Shown in pieces: positions 27,448 to 37,067 of a stretch of DNA of 64,000 nucleotides. Positions within the stretch are counted from its first letter, which is position 1, and each line of letters begins with the position of its first letter. The stretch covers positions 1 through 64,000 of the forward strand of contig NZ_SMFQ01000002.1 of assembly GCF_004339015.1 (NCBI RefSeq), written 5' to 3'. The notes under the pieces are model-generated. The model was not told the origin of the DNA and made no database searches. It worked only from the letters and a program-made list of their open reading frames with translations. The DNA comes from Cocleimonas flava. Its GTDB lineage: Bacteria > Pseudomonadota > Gammaproteobacteria > Thiotrichales > Thiotrichaceae. Made by a program: the position numbers and the translations under genes.

Positions 27448-27781
27448 ATATATGAACAATTAGCTAACGTAAATATTACGTAATAGCTTAGGTTTTAAGA
27501 ATAATTTATCCATAACACCCTGTTCTTCAACAGCTGCGAAGAATACATGATGTATAGATAAAACGAAAGAAAAACGGATACTTAACCAATATGTACTATA
27601 GATTTTCACTTTACTTAGGGATTAAGCTAATTAACAAGATAAATAGCAATCTGCATTTTATAGCAAATGAAATGCACTTCATCGTTAATACTAGACCATT
27701 AAAGTGGATTAAAACCAAGTCAACAGTAGATATGTTTATCATGCAAACGTACACATTAAAAATAAAAATTAGGTAGTGAAT
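27448..27781. other. Intergenic region between tRNA-Pro and the deacetylase gene
   Basis: About 330 AT-rich bases. It holds the tRNA promoter region and a small perfect dyad, ACGTAA-ATA-TTACGT, at 27468-27482. A 61-codon reading frame in it looks random. Nothing else is convincing. Confidence 0.5.
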
Positions 27782-28693
27782 ATGATTTACTCAATAGATG
27801 TCGAAGACTGGACTCAGTCGGTACTGGATAATAATAATCCTGTATCTGATCGTGTCCTGAACAGCACATCGCGCATATTAGATTTGCTCGACGAATACGA
27901 GCAAAAAGGAACATTTTTCATTTTAGGAAATGTTGCCGAAAAACACCCTAATCTTGTTAGAAGAATTGCAGATGCTGGACACGAAGTAGCCTCTCATGGC
28001 TATCATCACCATTCAATTTTTAACCTTTCGCCGAAGCAAGTTAAGAAAGATGTCGGCAATTCTGTAAAGCTTCTTGAAGACACAGTTGGCAAAAAAGTCA
28101 TTGGTTTTCGTGCGCCTGATTTTTCCATTCGTGAATATCTTTTCGAGTGGTATTGTGAAGCCCTTGCAGAGAATGGTTTAAAATATGACTCTTCATTGTT
28201 CCCAATGAAAGTGATCAAGTATGGGATTGAGAAAGAATATTCATTAAAGATATTTAACAAATATCATCTAAATGAACATTACTTGAGCTATATGAAAATA
28301 GGAAATTCTAAACTTCCATTTTTTGGCGGCGGATATTTCAGGGTAACACCCTATTTCCTTACCAAACATTTAAGCAAAAAACTGAATCAAGATCGTGCTG
28401 TGTTCTATATGCATCCTTATGAAATTGATACAGAAGAGCTTGCTGCAATTAAAGGCGAAGGTAAACACATACCTTTAAAGTGGAGACTTTCTCAGTTTGT
28501 TGGCAGAAACACGGTTGAAAAGAAATTACACAGACTGTTCACCGATTATAAATTTACATCTTTTGAACAAGAATATTACAGCGAGTCATCGTCATCTATT
28601 CCACAGAATACCAAGAGTAACTTAGATGATATTGAGCACGATCATTCTGGAATTGGTCATGACAATATTGTTGCTAAAACATCTTTCTCTTAA
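27782..28693 (+). CDS. Polysaccharide deacetylase (PEP-CTERM-locus-like)
   Basis: A 303-residue NodB-fold deacetylase. The metal/catalytic motif is SIDVEDW and the second metal motif is VASHGYHHH; GFRAPDFS and FYMHPYE follow. These features resemble the deacetylase subgroup linked to exosortase (XrtA/PEP-CTERM) exopolysaccharide loci, although no exosortase is here. It removes N-acetyl groups from cell-surface glycans. The ATG at 27782 is chosen because AGGTAG is well spaced from it; a GTG six bases earlier is too close to that site. It opens the glycan locus and ends at a 62-base palindrome. Confidence 0.85.
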   Translation: MIYSIDVEDWTQSVLDNNNPVSDRVLNSTSRILDLLDEYEQKGTFFILGNVAEKHPNLVRRIADAGHEVASHGYHHHSIFNLSPKQVKKDVGNSVKLLEDTVGKKVIGFRAPDFSIREYLFEWYCEALAENGLKYDSSLFPMKVIKYGIEKEYSLKIFNKYHLNEHYLSYMKIGNSKLPFFGGGYFRVTPYFLTKHLSKKLNQDRAVFYMHPYEIDTEELAAIKGEGKHIPLKWRLSQFVGRNTVEKKLHRLFTDYKFTSFEQEYYSESSSSIPQNTKSNLDDIEHDHSGIGHDNIVAKTSFS

Positions 28694-28711
28694 TAAGACG
28701 AAAGAAGCAAC

Positions 28712-28773
28712 ACATACTAAGCAGACATAAAAAAACACCCATATGGGTGTTTTTTTATGTCTGCTTAGTATGT
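28712..28773. terminator. 62-base perfect palindrome / bidirectional terminator
   Basis: Two 31-bp arms without loop or mismatch. The core is AAAAAAACACCCAT followed by its inverse, extended outward by ACATACTAAGCAGACAT. It lies between convergent deacetylase and glycosyltransferase genes. The core is a classical terminator; the perfect outer extension is unusual. Confidence 0.9.
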
Positions 28774-28840
28774 TAATAAAAAAATTATATATAGTCTCTA
28801 AGCGAACTAGGCTTTCTTGGTTATTAAACAGAGCTCCTAT

Positions 28841-29947
28841 TTAACTATTAACATCGACCATTTTTTGATATTCCGCTTTGTATTGATCCGCCATCGCTGT
28901 TAGAGAAAAGTGTTCTTCAGTATGTTCTTTTGAGTTACGTCCCATTTCTTCTCTTTTTTCTGGTGAATCAATTAATTCTTCCAGATGAGTCATTAGAGCT
29001 TCTTCGTCCTCTCCAACATAACCTGTTACACCATGTTGGACCACTTCATCATTACCTGGGATCTTTGTTACTATTGCTGGAATACCTGAAGCCTGCGCTT
29101 CTAGTAAAGCTAGAGATAGCCCTTCATAGGCTGAGGTCTGAAAGTAAATATCCAGAGATGGAATCAACTTTAATGCGTCACTTCTATCAAGCATGCCCGT
29201 GACTTCAACACCTGCTTTATTGAGCATCTCAACATCATCTTTTTCTCCACCACCAATCCAGATAAATTCGACATCGTTTCTTTTCTTATTAACTTTGTCA
29301 GCAATAGCGGCAAAAACCCATGGTGCTTTTTGTAAAGAAATTCGACCTACAACTCCAATCTTAACCTTCTCGTTTTTAACTGAATAATCTTTAGGTGTTA
29401 ATTGAACAGTATCAATACCGTTACTAATTCGGATTAAACGCTTTCCACTACCATTGGTTATGTCTTTCCGAATAATTTCATATTCCTCTTTTCCACAAGC
29501 CACGATTGTTCCGCCTAACCAATAACCAATATGCTCAAAATATTTATACAGTTTTCGCTTTACAGGTTGTTCAATTAAGGGGTAATGAATCGCATGTGAA
29601 GTGTAGAGTAATCGCTTATTTTTTCTCAGCATAAATCCTGCAGCTCTGGCTAAAAAACCACCTTTAGAGGAATGCGTATGAATAATATCCGGATTGATAC
29701 GTTTGATATTTTTAGTGAGGCCTATCAATGCTTTAACATCCATCACAGGGTCAATTGAGCGGCTCATTTGTACATGTATTAACTCCACACGTGGATCAAA
29801 CATTTCTCGCCAGTTTGGAGGAGTATGCTCACGTATAGAATGTAGAACCGTTACCTTATAACCGTCTTCTACTAAACGGTTTGACATATCTACTACCCAG
29901 ATGAAAACACCATGTTCCATTGGCTCTATTACATGTACGATGTGCAT
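28841..29947 (-). CDS. Glycosyltransferase, GT4 family
   Basis: A 368-residue GT-B glycosyltransferase. It has a Rossmann N-terminal domain and, in the C-terminal half, the donor-sugar motif EGLSLALLEAQASGIPAI with the paired glutamates of the GT4 family. The IGVVGRISLQKAPW linker is typical. It transfers a nucleotide-activated sugar to a lipid-linked or growing glycan at the inner face of the membrane. The sugar is unknown. It is the most downstream gene of the minus-strand glycan run and follows the FemAB-like gene by 72 bases. Confidence 0.87.
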   Translation of the reverse strand: MHIVHVIEPMEHGVFIWVVDMSNRLVEDGYKVTVLHSIREHTPPNWREMFDPRVELIHVQMSRSIDPVMDVKALIGLTKNIKRINPDIIHTHSSKGGFLARAAGFMLRKNKRLLYTSHAIHYPLIEQPVKRKLYKYFEHIGYWLGGTIVACGKEEYEIIRKDITNGSGKRLIRISNGIDTVQLTPKDYSVKNEKVKIGVVGRISLQKAPWVFAAIADKVNKKRNDVEFIWIGGGEKDDVEMLNKAGVEVTGMLDRSDALKLIPSLDIYFQTSAYEGLSLALLEAQASGIPAIVTKIPGNDEVVQHGVTGYVGEDEEALMTHLEELIDSPEKREEMGRNSKEHTEEHFSLTAMADQYKAEYQKMVDVNS

Positions 29948-30019
29948 AATTTTCTCTTTATATTATTTTTAGTTATTTTGTGACTGTATTTGTCTTATTG
30001 TTCATTTATTTATCGTTAC

Positions 30020-31144
30020 TCAATCAACTTTAAGTATTTTCAACTGAATAAATTTAGCGATATTAAAAAGGGTAAATCGGTATTTATGGGGTGACCATCT
30101 TAATCGAAACATTGGCTCAGTCTCTGCGGCATATTGTTCCTTTTTATAAGAATCTCCCGCATCAGAAAACATAAAATCAAACACTTGCTTATTTTTAATC
30201 GCTTCACCAATTTCATTACACACCAGAATAAATAAAGGCGAATAACGATTCGCATTCTCGGAATAAAATCCACTCTGGTAATAATGAATCACGCCTTTAT
30301 CTACAAAGCAGTAATATGTTGCTAGTGGCTTCTCATCCAAATACAGTGTTTTGATGAATGCTTTTTGCTTTGGAACTAGACGCTTTAATGCTTCCAAATG
30401 AAACTCTTTAAAAAGCGGTGAATCAAATATATTTAGCTTTGCTCTATCATTCCAGCGTGAACTATGCATTTTTGAAAGCAGTTCGAATGATTCATCAATT
30501 GACTGTAAATCATCAGTAATTTTCGTTGTGACTTCACCATCTCTGGATAGTATGCGACTTTTTTTTGCATACATTTTTCTCCAGCGTTTACCCATTTTAG
30601 ATTGGTATTGCTCGAAGTCTGCCATTCCCGAAACAATAAATCGGACACCATAATCTACTTCGCCTTTTATGATTTTACTGTTTACCGAGGAAAAACATTT
30701 GGCAATTAACGAGTCTTTTAGAAGAAATTCAAAGTCGGCAAAACTCCAGTTACTAGTGGTGTTTTCAAGGTAATCAGAGATTTGATCTACCATTTGATCT
30801 TCGTAACCAGCAGCAACGATAAAGTCGTTAAACTGGGTTACAATCATATCTTTCTTCTCTTCACCAGACCCAATAAAACACAGTGTTTTACCTTGAATCC
30901 AGGACTTCGGAAATGAAGACACAATATGAAATGGCGCAATACCGACGAGTGAGTCTTCATCATATAAACATATAATGAACAACTCGGTTTTTAGATTTTT
31001 ACTAAATACTTCCCACCAGGTATGCATCCAGTCCCAACTAGAAAAAATGCCAGCCTTATCGCAATTTTCATACAAGGCATCCCATTCTTTTTGAATACTT
31101 CTAAACCCAGTATCAGTATCGATTACTCGAATTGATAAGTTCAT
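30020..31144 (-). CDS. FemAB/CelD-like GNAT-fold acyltransferase
   Basis: A 374-residue protein of the Acetyltransf_6 group (CelD/BcsL/FemAB-like). It has the N-terminal pattern FSSWDWMHTWWEVF and a C-terminal GNAT-fold half containing LATYYCFVDKGVIHYYQSGF. Such proteins occur in polysaccharide loci and acylate sugars or peptides. The substrate is unknown. The start codon directly follows a repeat copy, whose GTGGGGGGGGG tract lies where a Shine-Dalgarno would be. Changes in that 9-base homopolymer could alter its translation. Confidence 0.75.
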   Translation of the reverse strand: MNLSIRVIDTDTGFRSIQKEWDALYENCDKAGIFSSWDWMHTWWEVFSKNLKTELFIICLYDEDSLVGIAPFHIVSSFPKSWIQGKTLCFIGSGEEKKDMIVTQFNDFIVAAGYEDQMVDQISDYLENTTSNWSFADFEFLLKDSLIAKCFSSVNSKIIKGEVDYGVRFIVSGMADFEQYQSKMGKRWRKMYAKKSRILSRDGEVTTKITDDLQSIDESFELLSKMHSSRWNDRAKLNIFDSPLFKEFHLEALKRLVPKQKAFIKTLYLDEKPLATYYCFVDKGVIHYYQSGFYSENANRYSPLFILVCNEIGEAIKNKQVFDFMFSDAGDSYKKEQYAAETEPMFRLRWSPHKYRFTLFNIAKFIQLKILKVD

Positions 31145-31174
31145 GGACCCCCCCCCACTTTGAGAGGGTTTTTC
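31145..31174 (-). repeat. Dispersed G-run repeat, copy R7, at a start codon
   Basis: The minus strand reads AAAAACCCTCTCAAAGT followed by nine G (31148-31156), then TCC and the ATG of the FemAB-like gene. It is a diverged copy placed in the ribosome-binding position, not at a gene end. Confidence 0.75.
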
Positions 31175-31298
31175 ATAGAAATTTTTAATTTAAATAGTTG
31201 ATTCACTTGTATTATTTTAGTTATTAAACAGAAAATGCGCCAACACTTAATTAGTATTAAGCCAGATGAAAATACTTTACATGTTAATTGTACAATTA

Positions 31299-33017
31299 TT
31301 AACCATACTTAGTAGAGCTTTCATGACAGAAGGAAGCACCTGACAGGACGAAAAGTTTTTTCATGTCTCTGCTAAACCCACAGGGTGCAATAACTTTAAT
31401 ATCTTTAGTTTCAAGCTGTCTGATTAAACTACTTAAGCCAATTTCTTTACGCTCATTGCCTTGAATCTGCCTTGTCCAAGGTAATGACAAAGAAACCATT
31501 TCAGGATGAATTCTTTTTAATAACTGGATGGACTCTTTAGAGACGACAAAGCCCTCTAAAGCTATCTGGCAATTATAAGCGCGGACTTTATTGGCAAATA
31601 CAATTGTGGACTTAGCTTGCCTTTCGCTCACTTGAGATGGCACCAAAAAAGTAATATGAGACGACTTGACACCTATTCTTCGCAACCCTGGTATTAACCA
31701 TGCTAAAAATTGCTCATCAGCCACGGATGCACCATTTAATCTCACAATCAGGTTAGGCTCAACATTCCTTTTTTTGAGTAGAATTTGTAACAACCGAGTG
31801 AGTTTTACTTTATCCCAGAAGATGGAACAGACCTCTTGTGAACGTGCACCAGAGAGATCCTGCAGAATATCATCAACACCTTTTTTCTGAGCGATGGGGA
31901 CTTTTAAAGACAGCAAGTAATGTGTGTCAAATTTATCGAACTTCAGTTCGTTTTTCTTTAATCGCTTCAGACTAGTTGTTTTAATAACGGCTTCTTCTCG
32001 ATTAATGATGCCTTTTAATAAACTCGCAGGTGTATACGTCTTTTTTTGTTTGGTATTCATATCCTCAGCACTACCTTCTGTTTTGTCTTTTAATAAAACC
32101 TCAAAAGGGTTAGGTGGTTCTTTGCTTTCTTGTTTTGGTTTTTCTTGTTTTGGTTTTTCTTGTTTTGGTTTCTTTTGATTCTGACTGACTTTTACACCTT
32201 TTGTTTCCGGAAAATCACTCAAGTTCACCTCATCAGATGTTTCTACATCGCCCATTACCCGAACCCAAAGCTGAAAACATTTTTTACTTTTGTAGACTGT
32301 GGGAATCAGATAGGTATTGGCCCTAAACGTTGCTCCATTTTTCTTTTTCATGGTTAAGACCAATGAATGATTCAGGTCCGCATTTCTTAATTGAGAATTT
32401 TGAAATCCATCAAACAGACGATGCTCATCTTCCAGAATGAAATCTCTAACTGCAATCGATCTCAACTCTTGAACAGAATCTAAATGAAACAGATTGAGAT
32501 ACGTCCTATTCGCATAAAGGTGGAGATCTCTAGAAATAAAAGCAATCGCTTCTCGACTCGAATCTACTAGCCATTGGCAACGTTTTTCAGAAATACCCAG
32601 TAGTGTTTTACACTTCCTGAAGTCTGATTTGATAAAGGCTGTTTGAAGGAGAAACTGGAGCTGTAGAATAGTTTCTTTTTTATCTTTGTCGAAGTGAAGC
32701 TTTGATATTTGAGTATTATCATAAGGCGTCTTCAAAGAAAGAGATTGTGTCTTCTTCGTCAGAATAACGATGATACTGTCAGAGGCATATTGCCAGACAA
32801 GATCAGACAAACTCTCCAACGAGAATGGTACATCATCAGATATAAACACAAGACTTGCGCTTCTCAAGCGCTTGAGACTATTGATGATAGCTCTCTTGGA
32901 GTTATCTACCTGTTTAAATCTAAAATGGGCTTCCTGCCCTCTTAGAGTACTTACTAGTTCAGAGTATAATGGTTTATTCTGACCAATCAGCACGCATTGT
33001 AAATCACCTTTTATCAT
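31299..33017 (-). CDS. FimX-like protein: receiver-like, PAS and degenerate EAL domains
   Basis: A 572-residue predicted cytoplasmic signalling protein. About residues 5-130 look like a receiver fold without a clear phospho-acceptor. A PAS-like domain (about 150-260) follows, with YANRTYLNLF. Next is a charged linker with KPKQE repeated three times, and then a C-terminal domain (about 385-570) whose LIVRLNGASVADEQFLAWL pattern resembles the EAL domain of FimX. The catalytic EAL and metal residues are not seen, so it is likely a c-di-GMP receptor or scaffold rather than an enzyme. FimX controls type IV pili; here it sits inside a glycan locus. Confidence 0.65.
   Translation of the reverse strand: MIKGDLQCVLIGQNKPLYSELVSTLRGQEAHFRFKQVDNSKRAIINSLKRLRSASLVFISDDVPFSLESLSDLVWQYASDSIIVILTKKTQSLSLKTPYDNTQISKLHFDKDKKETILQLQFLLQTAFIKSDFRKCKTLLGISEKRCQWLVDSSREAIAFISRDLHLYANRTYLNLFHLDSVQELRSIAVRDFILEDEHRLFDGFQNSQLRNADLNHSLVLTMKKKNGATFRANTYLIPTVYKSKKCFQLWVRVMGDVETSDEVNLSDFPETKGVKVSQNQKKPKQEKPKQEKPKQESKEPPNPFEVLLKDKTEGSAEDMNTKQKKTYTPASLLKGIINREEAVIKTTSLKRLKKNELKFDKFDTHYLLSLKVPIAQKKGVDDILQDLSGARSQEVCSIFWDKVKLTRLLQILLKKRNVEPNLIVRLNGASVADEQFLAWLIPGLRRIGVKSSHITFLVPSQVSERQAKSTIVFANKVRAYNCQIALEGFVVSKESIQLLKRIHPEMVSLSLPWTRQIQGNERKEIGLSSLIRQLETKDIKVIAPCGFSRDMKKLFVLSGASFCHESSTKYG
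32126..32170 (-). repeat. Three perfect 15-bp tandem repeats in coding sequence
   Basis: The plus-strand unit TTTCTTGTTTTGGTT occurs three times without change and encodes repeated Lys-Pro-Lys-Gln-Glu in the linker of the FimX-like protein. Copy number can change in frame. Confidence 0.9.
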
Positions 33018-33149
33018 AAGATGAACAATACGATAGCCCTGTTTTATATACAGCTATTACCGACTATAGTTTAAAGAATAGGGATAGATGGAACATCTTA
33101 CGAGAACGAGCACACAGAAAAATGTGACTCGTTTTTTCTTAACATTCAG

Positions 33150-35108
33150 TTACACAGGGTAACTTTTCTTAATAGGAATCACTTTACCCTTATCATCATT
33201 GCTGATGGCTGAGTCGTTATTTGCAGTGTTTTCCCAAGGTGTATAGCCACTTACGATCTTGGTTAGTGATTTTTTAATCTCATCAAGGTTATCGTCAGTT
33301 AAGGTATTTTGTAAGTTTTTCAGAAGAACTTCTAACTGCGATTTACTTAAAAACTCTTCATTTGCCTGCATTATGCGACTATGTTTTGTACCGCTTACAT
33401 TATCGCCAATGAGCAACTCTTCATATAATTTCTCACCCGGACGTAAACCAGAATATTTAACTTCAATATCTCCATCAGGGTTATATTGATCTTTGAGTTG
33501 CAGGCCCGCCAAGCTAATCATTTTGGTTGCCAGATCAGTGATTTTTACAGATTCACCCATATCCAAAACAAAAACATCACCGCCTTTAGCCATGGCTCCC
33601 GCTTGAATAACAAGCTGAACCGCTTCTGGAATTGACATGAAGTAACGCGTTATTTCTTTATGCGTAACAGTGATTGGACCACCATCCGCTATTTGCTGCC
33701 TGAATTTAGGCACGACTGACCCTGATGAGCCCAGAACATTACCAAATCTCACCATAGAGAAAGTCGTTTCACAATTTTTGCTATTAGCTAATGACTGTAA
33801 CACCATCTCCGCTATACGTTTGGTACACCCCATCACATTCGTCGGTCTAACGGCTTTATCGGTAGAGATCAAAATAAATGTTTCTACTTTCGATGCCAAA
33901 GACTTCTCTGCCAAAGTTTTAGTACCGAATACATTGTTTTTGATTCCAGCTACTGAGTTCTCTTCAACCAATGGCACATGTTTATAAGCAGCAGCGTGAT
34001 AAACCGTCTGGATTTCATTTCTCGAAAACAACTTATCGAGTAACGTTATATCTCCACTTGAACCTAACACTCTCTCAATTTCCACACTGAAATGCATTGA
34101 TGACAAAATTTCATTCAGTTCTTGTTCGATTTTATAGAGGGCAAACTCACTCAGCTCGAGCAATACAAGTTTCTTCGGCCTTAAGTTAAGAGCCTGTCGA
34201 CAAAGTTCAGAACCGATCGAACCTCCTGCTCCTGAGATTAATACCGTTTTACCATGAATATTCGCAGGCAATAACTGCTTATCAGGGCTTACCGGCTCCC
34301 GACCTAACAAATCATCTATATCAATATCTTTGATATCGGATACTCTAAAATTACCACTCGCGAAATCTTCAATCGCAGGAATAATTCGTACCTTTACCGG
34401 AAAGGGTTCTAATCTTTCAATAATAAATTGCCTTTCCTCTCTATCTATCGAAGGCATGGCAATAATTACTTCAGTGTTTTCTGGAGCATTCATCAATGTC
34501 GCAGCCGTTTTATCATAACTTTGCACATCAAAACCAAGCATATTCCAGCCTCTTAACGATGCATTATCATCAATGAAACCTTCTACGACATAAGCTGGAT
34601 CTCCATCTAATAAAGCGGCTAATTTAGTACCTGATTCCCCGGCACCATAAATGTACACACGCTTCCTAGATGTTTTATTATCGTTATTGGTCCCATACAG
34701 CCATTGCTGAATCTGTAAACGACTTCCGGCAATGAACGTAAAGGTGCTTAGCCAATACAAAATTACACCAGACTTGGTCAAATCTGCCATACCAGTCACT
34801 TTCACCGTAATCGCCCAGATAATGGTCGTTATTAAGGTTGAGAGTAAAATTGCGGATATCGTTTGGTTACGAAAATATCGTAATACCGCTCGGTACAAGC
34901 CAAAGTTTATAAATACAGGAAATGAAATAGCTAACGCTAATGGGAAAATCCACCATTCACCAGCATGTGGGAACATTACCTCATTTTTACCTAATGATAA
35001 TGAAGCCCAAAGAAGCATGGGTAAGAATAAAGCATCGAGCAAAAGTATGAATAAACGCTTTTGCATTCGTGTTCGCTTTAAAAAGAATTGTTTTACTGCG
35101 TTTATCAT
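33150..35108 (-). CDS. Nucleotide-sugar 4,6-dehydratase, WbpM/PglF/CapD type
   Basis: A 652-residue inner-membrane protein. Four hydrophobic spans (about 18-120) are followed by two Rossmann units, with YGAGESG near 150 and SGAGGSIGSE near 295. The catalytic segment STDKAVRPTNVMGCTK has Met in place of the usual Tyr, as in large WbpM/PglF enzymes. It converts UDP-GlcNAc to the 4-keto-6-deoxy intermediate. With the upstream aminotransferase and phosphoglycosyl transferase genes it forms a pglF/pglE/pglC-like module for a 4-amino-4,6-dideoxy sugar. Confidence 0.87.
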   Translation of the reverse strand: MINAVKQFFLKRTRMQKRLFILLLDALFLPMLLWASLSLGKNEVMFPHAGEWWIFPLALAISFPVFINFGLYRAVLRYFRNQTISAILLSTLITTIIWAITVKVTGMADLTKSGVILYWLSTFTFIAGSRLQIQQWLYGTNNDNKTSRKRVYIYGAGESGTKLAALLDGDPAYVVEGFIDDNASLRGWNMLGFDVQSYDKTAATLMNAPENTEVIIAMPSIDREERQFIIERLEPFPVKVRIIPAIEDFASGNFRVSDIKDIDIDDLLGREPVSPDKQLLPANIHGKTVLISGAGGSIGSELCRQALNLRPKKLVLLELSEFALYKIEQELNEILSSMHFSVEIERVLGSSGDITLLDKLFSRNEIQTVYHAAAYKHVPLVEENSVAGIKNNVFGTKTLAEKSLASKVETFILISTDKAVRPTNVMGCTKRIAEMVLQSLANSKNCETTFSMVRFGNVLGSSGSVVPKFRQQIADGGPITVTHKEITRYFMSIPEAVQLVIQAGAMAKGGDVFVLDMGESVKITDLATKMISLAGLQLKDQYNPDGDIEVKYSGLRPGEKLYEELLIGDNVSGTKHSRIMQANEEFLSKSQLEVLLKNLQNTLTDDNLDEIKKSLTKIVSGYTPWENTANNDSAISNDDKGKVIPIKKSYPV

Positions 35109-35119
35109 TTTATGTTTTC

Positions 35120-35150
35120 AAAAAAACCTCTATAAGTGGGGAGGTGCCTT
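35120..35150 (+). repeat. Dispersed G-run repeat, copy R8
   Basis: AAAAAAACCTC, TAT, AAGTGGGGAGGTG. It is a diverged copy between the phosphoglycosyl transferase and dehydratase genes. On the minus strand it has terminator orientation, so it may reduce read-through inside the operon. Confidence 0.75.
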
Positions 35151-35206
35151 ATAATTATTAGTATTGGATTCAAATCGTTTATTTGAAAGTTAGATTAAAA
35201 AAGTAT

Positions 35207-35800
35207 CTAAAAAATTGCGATCACCGTTTTGATGATTAGCTTAAAATCCATCCATAAAGAACGTTCTTTTACATACTCTACGTAATATTTAAGTTTTATC
35301 GGCAATACTTTATTTTTATAATCACTTACTGGATCTTCCGATCCACTTAGTAAATCATTTTCGTTTACAAACTCAATTGATGCCTTATCGGTCATGCCAG
35401 GTGGTACAGATAACACGATACTCCGTGTTTCTTCTGGATAAAACTCAACATATTCAGGCACTTCAGGCCTGGGACCGACCAAACTCATCTCCCCTTTTAG
35501 TACATTGATTAATTGAGGAAGTTCATCCAGTTTGTATTTTCTTAGTACTCTTCCGATAGGCGTGATGCGCGGGTCATCTCCCGTAGTTACTTTGTTGCCC
35601 AGTTTTTCAGCATCCAAAACCATGGTTCTGAACTTCAAGACATCAAAGTGCTTACCATTCTTTCCCACTCTCACTTGCTTAAACAGGACATTACCACCAT
35701 CTTTTAACTTGATGATTAATGCTATTACCAACAAAAAAGGAGCCAGAACTAACAAACCTGGAATGACAAAAAACAAATCAAATAAACGTTTGCTAAGCAT
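35207..35800 (-). CDS. Monotopic phosphoglycosyl transferase (PglC-like sugar transferase)
   Basis: A 197-residue initiating transferase. One N-terminal hydrophobic re-entrant helix (LFFVIPGLLVLAPFLLVIA) precedes the conserved catalytic domain with KFRTM, the Asp-Glu dyad in YKLDELPQL and SLVGPRPEVPEY. The family moves a sugar-phosphate from a UDP-sugar to undecaprenyl phosphate, starting glycan assembly. It lies 14 bases after the aminotransferase gene and shares its operon. The short length fits PglC rather than the longer WcaJ type. Confidence 0.9.
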   Translation of the reverse strand: MLSKRLFDLFFVIPGLLVLAPFLLVIALIIKLKDGGNVLFKQVRVGKNGKHFDVLKFRTMVLDAEKLGNKVTTGDDPRITPIGRVLRKYKLDELPQLINVLKGEMSLVGPRPEVPEYVEFYPEETRSIVLSVPPGMTDKASIEFVNENDLLSGSEDPVSDYKNKVLPIKLKYYVEYVKERSLWMDFKLIIKTVIAIF

Positions 35801-35814
35801 GTTTACACATTCCT

Positions 35815-36981
35815 TTATTTAGCAACTTTGGCACAAACATTTACCACTGCATCGATAACATTCTGCACATCTTCATCAGTCATTTTGGGGTAAATGGGTA
35901 AACTCACCGCTCTATTAAATACATCTAAAGCAACGGGATAATCTTCCTGTTTGTAATTGTAACGATCGCGCCAGTATGGCTGTAGGTGCAATGGAATGAA
36001 GTGAACGCTTGTGCCAATTTTCTCTTCGGCCATTAGCTCTATAAAACGGTTGCGATCAACAGTGATTGAGTCCAAATCAAGTTGGAGCACATATAAGTGC
36101 CAGGCATGTGTATCTTCAGGTCGTGCAAGATAAGGGGTATTTAAAGGTAAAGATGAAAAGGCTTGATTGTATTGAGTTGCCATCCATTCACGACGTTGCT
36201 GAAACTCGCAAGCTCGTTTCAACTGATGAATTCCCAAAGCCGCAGCAATGTCAGTCATATTGTACTTATAACCGGGCTCTACCACTTCATAAAACCACGA
36301 AGGTTTATCTGAAGTATATCGATCAAATACATCACGATTAATGCCATGTAAACGCATGGTTTTCATACGAGAAAGATAGTCTTCATTTTCAGTGGCAATC
36401 ATTCCACCTTCACCCGTTGCAATCGTCTTGGTGACATAAAAACTATAAACGGTAATATCTGACAACGAGCCTATAACTTTACCTTTATAAGTCGTGGGAA
36501 GCGCATGAGCCGCATCTTCAACGACTTTAACATCGAACTCTTTTGCCAAGGCTAAAATAGCATCCATATCACAGGCTTGCCCTGCAAAATGAACAGGCAT
36601 AATTGCTTTTACATTATCGTGACTCTCCAAAGCTTCTCTTAGAAGCTCCGGATTCATATTAAATGTTTTGGGATCTATATCGACAAGAATGGGATCAGCA
36701 CCCAAATATCGGATTACCTCGGCCGTAGCGGTAAAGGTATAAGTCGTTGTAATAACTACATCACCCGGACCTACTCCTACTGCTTCCAATGCAAGATGAA
36801 GACCAGAAGTTGCGGAATTTACCGCTAGCGCATGTTTTGCGTTAACAAACTCAGCAAAGTCTTTTTCAAACTGAGCCGTTTTAGGCCCCGTTGTTAACCA
36901 CCCTGATCGTAAAGTATCTACAACTTCATTTATTTCGTCCTCACCAATGAGTGGCAAGGCGAATGGTAAAAAATCACTCAA
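35815..36981 (-). CDS. DegT/DnrJ/EryC1/StrS aminotransferase (PglE/PseC-like)
   Basis: A 388-residue PLP enzyme. The cofactor lysine is K185 ([14 protein letters not shown]), and the ring-stacking/Asp region is VVEDAAHA (Asp156). It transfers an amino group to a 4-keto sugar nucleotide, most likely the product of the dehydratase encoded two genes downstream. The start is a TTG with an AAGGATGA site about eight bases upstream. It is the first gene of the three-gene sugar module. Confidence 0.88.
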   Translation of the reverse strand: MSDFLPFALPLIGEDEINEVVDTLRSGWLTTGPKTAQFEKDFAEFVNAKHALAVNSATSGLHLALEAVGVGPGDVVITTTYTFTATAEVIRYLGADPILVDIDPKTFNMNPELLREALESHDNVKAIMPVHFAGQACDMDAILALAKEFDVKVVEDAAHALPTTYKGKVIGSLSDITVYSFYVTKTIATGEGGMIATENEDYLSRMKTMRLHGINRDVFDRYTSDKPSWFYEVVEPGYKYNMTDIAAALGIHQLKRACEFQQRREWMATQYNQAFSSLPLNTPYLARPEDTHAWHLYVLQLDLDSITVDRNRFIELMAEEKIGTSVHFIPLHLQPYWRDRYNYKQEDYPVALDVFNRAVSLPIYPKMTDEDVQNVIDAVVNVCAKVAK

Positions 36982-37067
36982 AATAATTCATCCTTGAAAT
37001 TTTATTTTTAATTAAGTAACCCATTGAAGAAGAAAAGTTTATAAAAAAGAAACAAAACTGTTACCTA

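Noticed and set aside
27591-27776. 61-codon frame before the deacetylase gene
   Set aside because: Random-looking Ile/Lys-rich product in an AT-rich spacer with no ribosome site.
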